Assembly (NCBI RefSeq): GCF_026262505.1
Contig: NC_067203.1
Coordinates: forward strand, 17,062,392 to 17,126,391
Origin: Trichomonas vaginalis G3
Taxonomy: Eukaryota > Parabasalia > Trichomonadida > Trichomonadidae
Length of the DNA stretch: 64,000 nucleotides
Reading direction: 5' to 3'
The position numbers and the translations under genes were made by a program. This document shows, piece after piece, positions 10,083 through 19,642 of the stretch (within the stretch, counting starts at the first letter, position 1; each line of letters opens with the position of its first letter). A model generated the notes under the pieces. It was not told where the DNA came from. It ran no database searches and saw only the letters and a list, made by a program, of their open reading frames with translations.

Positions 10083-10778
10083 ATGAGAAGACGTTTCACA
10101 AGTCAAAAGAACACAAACGCAAAAGCAGAGATTACGGTTGGTTATAACGTAAATGATGATAAATCACGAATTATTCAAAATGTTAAAGTTAATGTTAGCC
10201 CCGAATTAACAAGGTCAGCAACTCAACCAAATTTATTAACTCGTGACTTACCGAAAAAGGAGGAGCAAAATAAAGAAGATGAAGACCCAATCATTTTATC
10301 TGAACCTGGTAAAGAACCCGTTGAAATCCCCACTTATCCAACATACCCCCCACCTCTTTCATCAAACATCGAGAACCCAGGAATCTACGATTCCAGTCGC
10401 AATGCACCATATAAAGTAGACATTAATTCTGAATTAATGAAAATTTACCGTGATATAATAATTAATAATTATGATTCAATAATAAATTTAATTGACCAAT
10501 CCGGTTTAATTATTTTACCTTATGAATCATTAATTCACATTATCGCCATTCTTTGTGATGTTCAAGATTCAGACGTTAAGATTCAATTTTTCATAGATGA
10601 TGAGGTTTCATGCTGCGGAACAGTTGCAAAAATAAATCCTATAAAGGATATTAGCACAATTAAGATATCAAAGAACGGAACAACAACTGAACTTCATTTA
10701 ACTTATAATAATATTTATAATAAAATAGTTGATGAATATAAAATATCACTTGAAAAATTCTTTGTTAAGGCTATTTAA
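10083..10778 (+). CDS. Maverick hypothetical protein with proline-rich linker
   Basis: 231 residues. Residues 1-60 are basic and polar, residues ~75-110 are rich in Pro, Glu and Tyr (probable flexible linker), and residues ~115-231 are a folded-looking alpha/beta region with many Ile and Asn. No catalytic motif. The stop overlaps the stop of the convergent minus-strand gene by four bases. Upstream is TTTTTTATTCAATTATAAATG. Confidence 0.55.
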   Translation: MRRRFTSQKNTNAKAEITVGYNVNDDKSRIIQNVKVNVSPELTRSATQPNLLTRDLPKKEEQNKEDEDPIILSEPGKEPVEIPTYPTYPPPLSSNIENPGIYDSSRNAPYKVDINSELMKIYRDIIINNYDSIINLIDQSGLIILPYESLIHIIAILCDVQDSDVKIQFFIDDEVSCCGTVAKINPIKDISTIKISKNGTTTELHLTYNNIYNKIVDEYKISLEKFFVKAI

Positions 10779-11254
10779 TATTCAAGCATTAACATTATTG
10801 AATAATAATCCTTTGAATCATAATCAATAATAATTGACCTTTCACCAGTTTCTATCATTTGTTTTATTTCTTTTTGTTTCCCACTATCCGGATCAGTCAT
10901 TGTAATTGTTTTTGTTATAGTATCAGCTTTATCTTTAACTTCAATCTTTTTTCCATCAGGATATTTAAACCAAAATTCCAAAAATTCGATATTGTCAATC
11001 TGTTCATATTTTAATCTATCAATTACATTTTTAATACCATCTGAAAATCTTATGAAATGGTCATTATATGGGTTTGATTGAACTAAATTTGAATGAAGTG
11101 AAATATAACCTGATGATGAATATGACATTGACTCATATTTTCTGAAAACACTAAAATTTATAACATGAATGAATTTCTTATTCGTTGAATTTATGAATTC
11201 TTGAGGTAATCTTATTCTAGTTTTATTTATCACTGGAAAATAACGCTTTACCAT
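10775..11254 (-). CDS. Candidate minor capsid (penton-like) protein
   Basis: 159 residues with strongly alternating beta-type sequence, including YISLHSNLVQS followed by an FIRFSD segment and FWFKYPDGKK. Serine-histidine strands of this kind recall single-jelly-roll penton proteins of Polintons, but I cannot identify it firmly. It is transcribed divergently from the next gene across only 18 bases. No catalytic residues visible. Confidence 0.45.
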   Translation of the reverse strand: MVKRYFPVINKTRIRLPQEFINSTNKKFIHVINFSVFRKYESMSYSSSGYISLHSNLVQSNPYNDHFIRFSDGIKNVIDRLKYEQIDNIEFLEFWFKYPDGKKIEVKDKADTITKTITMTDPDSGKQKEIKQMIETGERSIIIDYDSKDYYSIMLMLEY

Positions 11255-11272
11255 ATTTTTAATGTAATAAAA
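11255..11272. promoter_or_regulatory. 18-bp bidirectional, near-palindromic promoter
   Basis: The only bases between two divergent ATGs read ATTTTTAATGTAATAAAA. Both strands therefore present an ATTTTTA-type T-rich block about ten bases before the start codon, like the motif before other genes of the element. The whole control region of two genes appears to fit in these bases. Confidence 0.55.
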
Positions 11273-11960
11273 ATGTCAATTATCAATATTATTTCGAATA
11301 ATAACTGTGAATTAAATTTAACAGTTAGTGGAATTTATAATGTTACTCTCGTTTCTGTGAGTGGTAAATTTAATCCCATTCTTTTAGACCCTTCAGATTA
11401 TATATCATTTATTAAAGATGACCATGAAAAAACGTATGATATGTATATAAATAATGTGATAGCGAAATGGGATATTAACATGATTTTAAGTTATTTAAAT
11501 GAATCATTTATCGTATGGTATGAAGAAAATTTTAAATCAAAACCCGATAAACTTTTTGAACTTGATGAAATAAATAACCTTATTAAATTTCCGCTGAAAA
11601 TTAAATTTTGTACTCCTCATTTCGTTCATTGTTGGGGATATTAAATTTTGAAAAAGATGTTGGGGATGTTTTGTATTCTGACACTGGTTCCAATTTCATT
11701 TTAATCAAATGTGATAAAGTTAATACCCCAATGAGATTTTCACATCAAACATTAGACCCTAACTCTTACCCATCAATACAAAACATTTTATCCATCAACT
11801 TAAACACATTTTCTTTATCATATCCGTTTCAATTATCGGGAATTCATTTATTCTTCATTCAAAAGATTTATCAAATATTAAATTTAGAATAACTGACCTA
11901 TTTGATTGTGATTTAGAATTCATGAATGAAATATTATGGCAATTTCAAATAGAAAAATAG
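11273..11960 (+). pseudogene. Second beta-rich candidate minor capsid gene, two frameshifts
   Basis: The first piece runs 11273-11644. The second frame is open to 11892 and joins at about 11608-11640. A third frame carries the last ~45 codons and ends at 11960, with the shift near 11838. The last piece has the strand text FILHSKDLSNIKFRITDLF, similar in style to the serine-histidine strands of the divergent neighbour, so the two may be related structural proteins. Total would be roughly 228 residues. No named family recognised. Confidence 0.55.
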
Positions 11961-12000
11961 CTGATGAGATAACGGATTAAATATTTTTAAATCATAATAA

Positions 12001-13749
12001 ATGATTAAACAACAGCAACCACAACAACTTAAGGCACAAAGCACCCAAGTCCCTCAGACCATTACATACGCCATATATGCATATAATTCAAAGACGGCAG
12101 AACAAACACAAAGGTTGAAATATGGAGATTTGGAGATAGTATTGAAAAATGACCATTTCGAATTCGTTTGCAAAGGTGGTGCAGTGATATCAAATATAAA
12201 AGAAATTTTATTTATGAATTCAAAAATTAAAGGTATAACGGATGATATAACATCAATTCCACCAGAAGAACAAAGATATTACGCATTAAATGCATTTCCT
12301 AAAGTTTTGAAGATTGGAAGATTTAATTTAAATGAGGAATTCATAAAAGGTTTCCTTAATGACATAATGAAGAAGGCAGATAAGGAATATGTCAACGGTG
12401 AATTAATGAAGAAGGCAGATAAGGAATATGTGGTTAGTGAGTTAGAGAAGAAGGCAGATAAGGGACTTATGGCTAGTGAGTTAATGAAGAAGGCAGATAA
12501 GGAATATGTGGATGAAAAAGATAATGAAATTAAAGAAAGGGTTGAATGGTATCATGAATGGACATCAAAGATTTTTAAAACTAAAGCTGATACAGGATGG
12601 GTTTCAGGATGTTTAGACCTTAAAGCAGATAAGGAATATGTCAACGGTGAGTTAGAGAAGAAGGCAGATAATGAATATGTCAACAGTGAGTTAGAGAAGA
12701 AGGTAGATAATGAATATGTCAACAAAATATACCAAAGTTTGATAGGAACAACTGAAAATATTGAAACTATTGTTGGTGACTTTTCTGTCTATGAAGAAAA
12801 TAAATATTTTAGATGGCAATTGGTACACTCCTTAAGAAATGGTACACGGTATAAACTCATTCCGAAAAATAACAATGAAATGTATGTAAGCTATATAAAG
12901 AATGATGGCACACAAGTTAAAGTTCCATTAGACAACAACTGCTACTTAAACTTATATGGAGACGAACAAAAGAAATATTTAAGAGTTTATGAAATGACAG
13001 ATATGACATTGCCTGACCCAGCTCCAATACCATATTATTATGACTATGGATATGACGGCGGAGCACTACATGCAGATGAACAAAAGTTAACATTATATTT
13101 AGATTATTATAGATATAAAAGATATAATGCAATAGAAAAAACGAGAATAGTATATTATTATATAGATGACAAAAATAAATATTATAGTCAAGACTTTACC
13201 TACCCTGAAAACATAAGATTATATTATAAAAAATATTCTGACACAAACCAGAAGAAACCTGAAATGGTTGCACTATATTTTAAGTTCAAAAGAGACAATC
13301 CTATATTATCTCATATGTTTGATTTAATGAACCCAGTAGGTTCTATTTATACATCTATGGATGCAAGAGGTCCTCAAGTAATGTTTGGTGTTGGTGCATG
13401 GGAACAAATAGTCGACAGGTTTTTGTATTGTGCAAACTCTTCAAAGGAAATGGGTGGAAGTAAAACGATTACAGGTGAAAATTTACCTGCACACAGTCAC
13501 TACATAGATTTAAGCACATCTCAAGCGGGTTGGCATAAGCATAGATATTGGGATTGGTCAGGAATGACAAAAGGTAAAGGATATGATGTTAAAGACAACG
13601 TTAAGTTTGCCATAAATTGTTACTGGAGTGACACTCAGGGAGAAGGAAACCATACACATCACGTTTCAGGATATACACAAACAACAGGACAAAGTAAAGA
13701 ATACATGCCACCATTTATGACTGTATTCGCATGGTATAGAGTTCAATGA
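12001..13749 (+). CDS. Phage-tail-fibre-like spike protein with heptad repeats and histidine-rich tip
   Basis: 582 residues, intact. Residues ~1-115 are a head region. Residues ~120-240 hold about seven copies of a K-A-D-K/N-E-Y-V unit, the trimeric fibre repeat common in bacteriophage tail fibres. A Tyr-rich middle follows. The C-terminus (from about residue 443, PVGSIYTS) matches the gp10/gp12-like baseplate or short-tail-fibre tip: a FGVGAWEQIVDRFL segment, GGSKTIT, NLPAHSH, paired HTHH, and a final YMPPFMTVFAWYRV. HxH motifs in such tips bind metal ions. Likely the host-recognition spike of the virus-like particle; that role is inference. Possibly acquired from phages or giant viruses. 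Confidence 0.85.
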   Translation: MIKQQQPQQLKAQSTQVPQTITYAIYAYNSKTAEQTQRLKYGDLEIVLKNDHFEFVCKGGAVISNIKEILFMNSKIKGITDDITSIPPEEQRYYALNAFPKVLKIGRFNLNEEFIKGFLNDIMKKADKEYVNGELMKKADKEYVVSELEKKADKGLMASELMKKADKEYVDEKDNEIKERVEWYHEWTSKIFKTKADTGWVSGCLDLKADKEYVNGELEKKADNEYVNSELEKKVDNEYVNKIYQSLIGTTENIETIVGDFSVYEENKYFRWQLVHSLRNGTRYKLIPKNNNEMYVSYIKNDGTQVKVPLDNNCYLNLYGDEQKKYLRVYEMTDMTLPDPAPIPYYYDYGYDGGALHADEQKLTLYLDYYRYKRYNAIEKTRIVYYYIDDKNKYYSQDFTYPENIRLYYKKYSDTNQKKPEMVALYFKFKRDNPILSHMFDLMNPVGSIYTSMDARGPQVMFGVGAWEQIVDRFLYCANSSKEMGGSKTITGENLPAHSHYIDLSTSQAGWHKHRYWDWSGMTKGKGYDVKDNVKFAINCYWSDTQGEGNHTHHVSGYTQTTGQSKEYMPPFMTVFAWYRVQ

Positions 13750-14352
13750 ATGAACTAAATATATTTTATGTCTGTAATTAATTAGGTAATGAAGTAATGA
13801 ATGAACTGCAAAAATAAATGTTTACGTTAATGTTTTTAGGTTCTTCAATTATGAATTATTTTTGAAGAACTGGAGGTGCTACCATGTTACCATGTGCTAC
13901 CAGGTAATTCAACTTCTCTGAAAAATGATGACAACATGACATTTTGACAACAACATAGGAGGAAGGTATTTATGAATTATTTTTGAAGAACTGGAGGTGC
14001 TACCATGTTACCATGTGCTACCAGGTAATTCAACTTCTCTGAAAAATGATGACAACATGACATTTTGACAACAACATAGGAGGAAGGTATTTATGAATTA
14101 TTTTTGAAGAACCGGAGGTGCTACCATGTTACCATGTGCTACCAGGTAATTCAACTTCTCTGAAAAATGATGACAACATGACATTTTGACAACAACATAG
14201 GAGGAAGGTATTTATGAATTATTTTTGAAGAACTGGAGGTGCTACCATGTTACCATGTGCTACCAGGTAATTCAACTTCTCTGAAAAATGATGACAACAT
14301 GACATTTTGACAACAACATAGGAGGAAGGCAAAAATAAATTCAAATCATACT
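13750..14352 (+). repeat. Tandem array A: four 121-bp units downstream of the PrimPol-helicase gene
   Basis: Units begin at 13851, 13972, 14093 and 14214 and end near 14329; they differ by single bases. Each contains two direct GTGCTACC boxes around CATGTTACCAT, and repeated GACAACA boxes. The first unit is preceded (13824-13850) by a prefix with TTAGGTTCTTCAATT that is otherwise found only in array B. No ORF. The array lies between the convergent ends of the spike and helicase genes. Confidence 0.95.
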
Positions 14353-16665
14353 TTATAAAGCTTCATTTACAGGTATTTCATCATCAGTAAATGAATCCCC
14401 ATCATCGTTTGGTTCAACCTGTTTATATAATCCTTTCATTTCTTCTTTCAAAACATAACACCATGTCTGTTTACCATCTATTCTTCTATGTTTCCTATCA
14501 CATTTATCCTTAATACTCATTTGAAAATTCTTGTCTTTCATGTCTGATGGTTTGCAGAATAAAGCATTTTTACACATCATACCTGCACACAATTCATCAT
14601 AATGTGTATTTATCCATACATCTAAAGGATTTGATGATAATTCAATTAAATCTTGTTTGGCTTCAGTCATCGGAATGATTCGTACATTAAATGATGAAAG
14701 GTCGTAATTGATAAAATACGTCAGTAAATTATCATAAAATTCCTTTGTGCATGAATCCATCAAATTCTTGAAATAATCAAATTGACCCTTAAATTTACCA
14801 TTAACTCTTAAAACTACATATCTTCTGTCACCAACTTCAATTTTGACAGGGTAAACGTTGTTAGTTACGAAAATGAAGTTTGCAACGTTCTGAGCAGTTC
14901 TTCTGGGTTGATTCTTTTCATTAATTCTTATCTCATTATCCGTTATAATTGATTTCAAAGCGTTGAAGTTTGCGAGTCTGTCTTCACCTACATTCTTGAG
15001 TTCATTAAGTACAAGAAACATTTTATTCTCAACTACTGAGTTGAAATTACCCGTTAACTCACTTATTTCAGTAATGTTTTTGCATGAATAACCAGCGAGA
15101 AGTTCAGAAATAATGTCAGTGAATCTGTTTTTACCTGTTCCCTGAAGTCCTTTCAAAATAATTGCTGTTTCATTCTTGATTCCAGGATGTTGAATCATTG
15201 ATGCAATCCAGCCGAGAAGGTATTTATACACTTCATCATTATTATCACAAATGGCTTCTTTAATGAAATTCATAAACATCTCAATTTTTGAGTAATCAGG
15301 CTTTTCAAGAATGTTGTATTTATAACCCTGAAACGTTGAGAAAACATCTGGGGAATCAGATTTAAAGCAAACACCCTTAACGGTTAATGAAGACAATTGA
15401 TTTAGTAGTACATCCCATGCTGTTATTGTTTTACCTTCTTCTTTAAATAATTTAATCATTTTAAGTGACTCTTTCATGTTTGATTGAAGAACGAATGATA
15501 TTTGATTCATTTTGTCGTGTATGTTGTAATCTTTCTGAATGAAATATTTGTTTCCACAATCTACAAAACGGATTACACGTGATAAATCCTCAATTACTTC
15601 AGAACTGTTTTTATACTGATGATTTTCAGCCTTGCGTCTAATATCTGTTATCAAAAACGAGTCATCAAGTTTGATGTCAAATGTTATTTTTGGCTTACGT
15701 AATAAAGGTAAAACATATTCATCATAATATTCCTTTTGATATAGTTTTAGAATCTTCACCAAAACAAATGGAGAAGTCATTAAATGTGCATATCTTTCAC
15801 GTGCTTTTTCAAAATTACTTTTTGCATTTTCTGTTAAATTGCAGAAGTTATAAACGTTATCGTATGCTTCATTAATTAAATGATTAGGTAACGAATTAAT
15901 TGCTTGAAACAGTGTGAATAATGTAACTTCTTTTTCTAAATTCATGTTTCCACCGTCATTATGTACTTCAAAATCACACATGCCATCAACTATGCTCTGA
16001 GCAAGTTTATCGTCAATGTTTACATCTTTGTTTTCATTCACGATAGTCTTTATTTCTTCGTTCTTTTGTTCAACTCTTACCTTAATATTCAAATCATTTA
16101 ATATATCATTCACTGTTCTGGTTAATGTTGAATCATAACTTCCACGAATGAATGAGTATGTTTTTATTGGTTCTGTTGCATTCTTGCGAACTCTTGAATC
16201 AGCCATAACCACTAAAGAACGCTTTGAATCATCCATAGAAGTCATTATGTCAATATCATAATCATTGCAGGAATAACATTTAATCATTCTGTTCGAAACT
16301 GAATAGAAGAAATTAGTGTTGCAATAAATGTGAAGACCTCCTGAAGCGGTTTTAACGATAACATCTTTATCCGAAAGTTTTGATAAAATATCTTTTCTAA
16401 CTGTTTCTTTAAGTTCATCATTGTACGATTTATTGATATCAACATCTATAATCGTTAAATTTGATATTTTATTTACTAATAAAGCCATACCAGTTTTCCT
16501 TCCTCTTCCTCCATCATGTTTGAGGTAGTTATGTAAATCAATCTTGTTTTCACCAATTCTTTCGTTGAGGGTTTTAGTTTCTGCCATAACTAATTCCTCA
16601 ACTAATGAATCAATAACTTTTTCATCAGAAACGATATAGTCACTATTGTTGTTTGTTGCTGTCAT
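14353..16665 (-). CDS. PrimPol-SF3 helicase (replicative primase-helicase)
   Basis: 770 residues, intact. The N-terminal part has archaeo-eukaryotic primase features: TIIDVDIN (catalytic acidic pair, about residue 74), TASGGLHIYC (the sGGxHxY motif, about residue 105) and a later DIDIMTS. The C-terminal part is a superfamily 3 helicase: Walker A GLQGTGKN (about residue 513), Walker B-like MFLVLNE, and the sensor region with FIFVTNN followed by GDRRYVVL. These enzymes prime and unwind viral DNA. The same combination occurs in giant viruses, virophages and many Polintons. The gene is bracketed by arrays A and B in opposite orientation. Upstream motif TTTTTTTATTCCTATATAAATG. Confidence 0.9.
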   Translation of the reverse strand: MTATNNNSDYIVSDEKVIDSLVEELVMAETKTLNERIGENKIDLHNYLKHDGGRGRKTGMALLVNKISNLTIIDVDINKSYNDELKETVRKDILSKLSDKDVIVKTASGGLHIYCNTNFFYSVSNRMIKCYSCNDYDIDIMTSMDDSKRSLVVMADSRVRKNATEPIKTYSFIRGSYDSTLTRTVNDILNDLNIKVRVEQKNEEIKTIVNENKDVNIDDKLAQSIVDGMCDFEVHNDGGNMNLEKEVTLFTLFQAINSLPNHLINEAYDNVYNFCNLTENAKSNFEKARERYAHLMTSPFVLVKILKLYQKEYYDEYVLPLLRKPKITFDIKLDDSFLITDIRRKAENHQYKNSSEVIEDLSRVIRFVDCGNKYFIQKDYNIHDKMNQISFVLQSNMKESLKMIKLFKEEGKTITAWDVLLNQLSSLTVKGVCFKSDSPDVFSTFQGYKYNILEKPDYSKIEMFMNFIKEAICDNNDEVYKYLLGWIASMIQHPGIKNETAIILKGLQGTGKNRFTDIISELLAGYSCKNITEISELTGNFNSVVENKMFLVLNELKNVGEDRLANFNALKSIITDNEIRINEKNQPRRTAQNVANFIFVTNNVYPVKIEVGDRRYVVLRVNGKFKGQFDYFKNLMDSCTKEFYDNLLTYFINYDLSSFNVRIIPMTEAKQDLIELSSNPLDVWINTHYDELCAGMMCKNALFCKPSDMKDKNFQMSIKDKCDRKHRRIDGKQTWCYVLKEEMKGLYKQVEPNDDGDSFTDDEIPVNEAL

Positions 16666-17552
16666 TTATATAGGAATAAAAAAATAAATATAATTTTAAA
16701 ACTAACTTTATTTTTGGGCTACATCAAATTTCCTATGTTGTCAAAATGTCATGTTGTCAGTAATTTTAAGAGAAGTTGAATTACCTGGTAGCACATGGTA
16801 ACATGGTAGCACCTCCAGTTCTTCAAAAATAATTCATAATTGAAGAACCTAAAAACATTAACGAGGAAGGCATTCATGAAGCATTAACGAAGAACCTATG
16901 TTGTCAAAATGTCATGTTGTCAGTAATTTTAAGAGAAGTTGAATTACCTGGTAGCACATGGTAACATGGTAGCACCTCCAGTTCTTCAAAAATAATTCAT
17001 AATTGAAGAACCTAAAAAATTAACGAGGAAGGCATTCATGAAGCATTAACGAAGAACCTATGTTGTCAAAATGTCATGTTGTCAGTAATTTTAAGAGAAG
17101 TTGAATTACCTGGTAGCACATGGTAACATGGTAGCACCTCCAGTTCTTCAAAAATAATTCATAATTGAAGAACCTAAAAACATTAATGAGGAAGGCATTC
17201 ATGAAGCATTAACGAAGAACCTATGTTGTCAAAATGTCATGTTGTCAGTAATTTTAAGAGAAGTTGAATTACCTGGTAGCACATGGTAACATGGTAGCAC
17301 CTCCAGTTCTTCAAAAATAATTCATAATTGAAGAACCTAAAAACATTAATGAGGAAGGCATTCATGAAGCATTAACGAAGAACCTATGTTGTCAAAATGT
17401 CATGTTGTCAGTAATTTTAAGAGAAGTTGAATTACCTGGTAGCACATGGTAACATGGTAGCACCTCCAGTTCTTCAAAAATAATTCATAATTGAAGAACC
17501 TAAAAACATTAATGATAAAATAACTGATAACAAATTTTTATTTTTATCATAA
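16666..17552 (-). repeat. Tandem array B: five ~163-bp units upstream of the PrimPol-helicase gene
   Basis: Units begin at 16732, 16895, 17057, 17220 and 17383 and end near 17514. They share a ~100-bp core with array A in inverse orientation and add ~45 bp including AACGAAGAACC. Within each unit: two TGTTGTCA boxes around AAATGTCA, two GGTAGCAC boxes, and a stem GTTCTTCA/TGAAGAAC enclosing AAATAATTCATAAT. The array lies between divergent starts (helicase at 16665, small ORF at 17553), so it may serve as a promoter, an origin or both. Confidence 0.95.
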
Positions 17553-17717
17553 ATGAATACCCCACAAGCTCAAAATTTACCACGAATCATAACAAGGGAG
17601 GAAATGATAAAAATGATGCAAGAACATGTTAAAAATAACAAACCACTAAAATTGAGAAAATGTGGTTATGCAGTAATGATGGAAAGAGAGATGTTGTCGA
17701 AGAGGAATAAAAATTAA
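17553..17717 (+). CDS. Small basic protein, 54 residues
   Basis: ATG at 17553, right after TTTTTATTTTTATCATAA, the standard upstream block of the element's genes. The product is basic and Met-rich (MIKMMQEHVKNNK; ending SKRNKN). No family. Its stop overlaps that of the convergent 90-residue gene by four bases. The promoter match and the overlap make it likely a real gene. Confidence 0.55.
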   Translation: MNTPQAQNLPRIITREEMIKMMQEHVKNNKPLKLRKCGYAVMMEREMLSKRNKN

Positions 17718-17986
17718 ATTTGGATTGAGTTTAAAAATTCATCTTTATTAAATTCATCTCTTCCAATCAATTTATTTATTCTATTAAATTCTTTTATTTT
17801 TGCTTCACCCAGTTTAAGGATTGAACGGTAAGTTTCTAATTTTTCGATTATTTCTTTCCTCTCTTTATCGTTTTCAACCTCACCACATTGCGGCTTCTTT
17901 TTGTAATAGCATATTTTCGATTTAATTCTGTTTAGTTTCTTTTTATATTCATCGTCTGGACTCTTGACTGCTTTGTTGTCACTCAT
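17714..17986 (-). CDS. Small coiled-coil protein with KKPQCGEVE insertion
   Basis: 90 residues, highly charged and predicted helical (KKKLNRIKSKI, then EIIEKLETYRS). Residues ~29-38 (KKKPQCGEVE) are encoded by a 26-base segment nearly the same as one inside the DNA polymerase gene (see hairpin entries), in the same frame. No family. ATG at 17986 with TTTTTTTTTATTTCGTAAGAA before it. Confidence 0.5.
   Translation of the reverse strand: MSDNKAVKSPDDEYKKKLNRIKSKICYYKKKPQCGEVENDKERKEIIEKLETYRSILKLGEAKIKEFNRINKLIGRDEFNKDEFLNSIQI
17876..17901. repeat. Degenerate copy of a mini palindromic element in a coding region
   Basis: The bases CCTCACCACATTGCGGCTTC correspond to CCTCGCCGCTTTGCGGCTTT in the polymerase gene at about 22419-22440. 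The hairpin arm is partly lost here (CCACA against GCGGC). Confidence 0.5.
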
Positions 17987-18008
17987 TTCTTACGAAATAA
18001 AAAAAAAA

Positions 18009-19540
18009 TTAAATGTTATTTAAATATAATGGAGTAATAAAATAAATCGGAATTTCTATTAATTTATTGTTAACCTCAACTAATGCATTGCCGTTAATAT
18101 ATCTAACAAATTCAGCTATCGTGTCAAATCTTCGTCTTCTTTTTGTCATTGATTTATCAGTTTTTCCATAATCGAGATGAATCAAAACTTTATCCCCTTG
18201 TTTAAAATTCATGAGCCCCGAATTAATTTGTTCACGTTTAACATCATTTAACTTTTCCATTTGCTTTCTAATATATTCCCATTCTTTTGAAATATCATTT
18301 TTCATTTCCACTGGTTTCATGTTTATAGTTCTATGCCATGTATTATTGTAATAATATACTAACTGCTGTATGATGGAGTCATGATTTCCATCCCAGTATC
18401 TCTGACCGTTAACCCCTAACGCATCTCTAAGAGTTCTCATTACTGCATCAACTATTTTATTATGAAACGTATATGGAGAATGAGAAGTAAAAATTAATTT
18501 GTGGGAAATAATGAGCCATAGCTGCCTGAAATCCTTTATCACCATCACCCCTGATATTATCTACTCTTTCATGATCTAGTAAGTATTGAATAGCTCTTCT
18601 TGTTTCCTGTTCTGTTTTCCCTTTCACTGGAATGCAATATAAATATCTAGTGTTAATGTTAATGGCAAATAAATAAGTAACGTTTCCTTTTGAATATTCC
18701 AGATGATCGATTTCGTATGAATATGGATATGGTGCAAATGAAGGTCGACCAAATTTTTCCTTTAACGGTTGAATTTTTGGGTCAATTGGTTTATTTAATA
18801 TCTTGAAATCCTTTTTAAAATCTTTTTGCTTCTTTAATGTTTGAAATGGATATAATAAAGTGAATGATGAAGGATTAACTGAAGGAGGAGGGGGTACTGT
18901 CGTTAGAGGTTTTGGTGTTGCAAGTGGTTTAATTTTATCTGCTTTGATTTTGGATGATGAAGTTTTGGATTTCATTCCTCCTTTCATTAATTCTGGATGT
19001 ATTCTATTCATTTGTTTTAAATATGCTGTATATAAAGGTTTGATATACTTTCCCGCTTCGAGTTTATGTTGAAGGATGAATTCCAAAAGTTGATCTTCAT
19101 TTAAAAGTCGGGCTGAATATGGTTTAACTAATGAATCATAAATTAAAGCTTGTGCTTCATTTATGGTCTGAAGACCTGGGAGTTTTGCACCTTTTGTTTT
19201 TGTTCCTTTGTTTTTGCGGCTCAGGATTATATAATTTATATAATTCATCAATATCTTCTTCTGTTAATACTTTATTTTTGAAATCTTTCAATTGTTTAAG
19301 TTGTGATTTAGTTTTTCCCTTTGCATATTCATTATTTTTAATTTTGTCTTTAATTTTAGAAATTATTTTATCATGATATTTCAAAATTTCATTTTTATAA
19401 TATAGATAATAATATTCCATATCATCACCCGTTATATTATTATTATATTTTTGGAGATATGATTTTAATTCATAATAACTAAGAAATTTTTGATTAAGTA
19501 CTAAATCATCAATTAAATTTTCTAAATCTGCGTTATCCAT
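18009..19540 (-). pseudogene. rve-type Maverick integrase, split across three frames
   Basis: Three consecutive minus-strand pieces cover one gene. 19540-19157 is the N-terminal helical part. 19251-18460 carries the core with the first Asp in YEIDHLEY and the second in IRGDGDKGF. 18548-18009 carries the end of the core (FHNKIVDAVMRTLRDALG) and a C-terminal chromo/SH3-like basic tail (NFKQGDKVLIHLDY). The frame shifts near 19210 (T-rich runs) and near 18490. The place of the third catalytic acid is filled by Asp in KIVDAVMRT, or the Glu is lost; I cannot tell which. An intact enzyme would make the 6-bp staggered insertion seen at the element's ends. Confidence 0.9.
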
Positions 19541-19642
19541 TTATATAAAAATAAAATAAATGTTTTAAGGGTGCCCACCTCTTTGAATCATAGTATCAAA
19601 ACCATCATTAACGGTTCCTTTTGTCTCTTCTGTGGTATTTTA

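Noticed and set aside
13851-17514. CRISPR array
   Set aside because: Units are long (121-163 bp), nearly identical throughout and without unique spacers, in a eukaryotic element.
19556-19642. Short open stretch before the integrase start (minus strand, ending RGGHP)
   Set aside because: Only about 26 codons without an ATG; could be a relic but cannot be supported.
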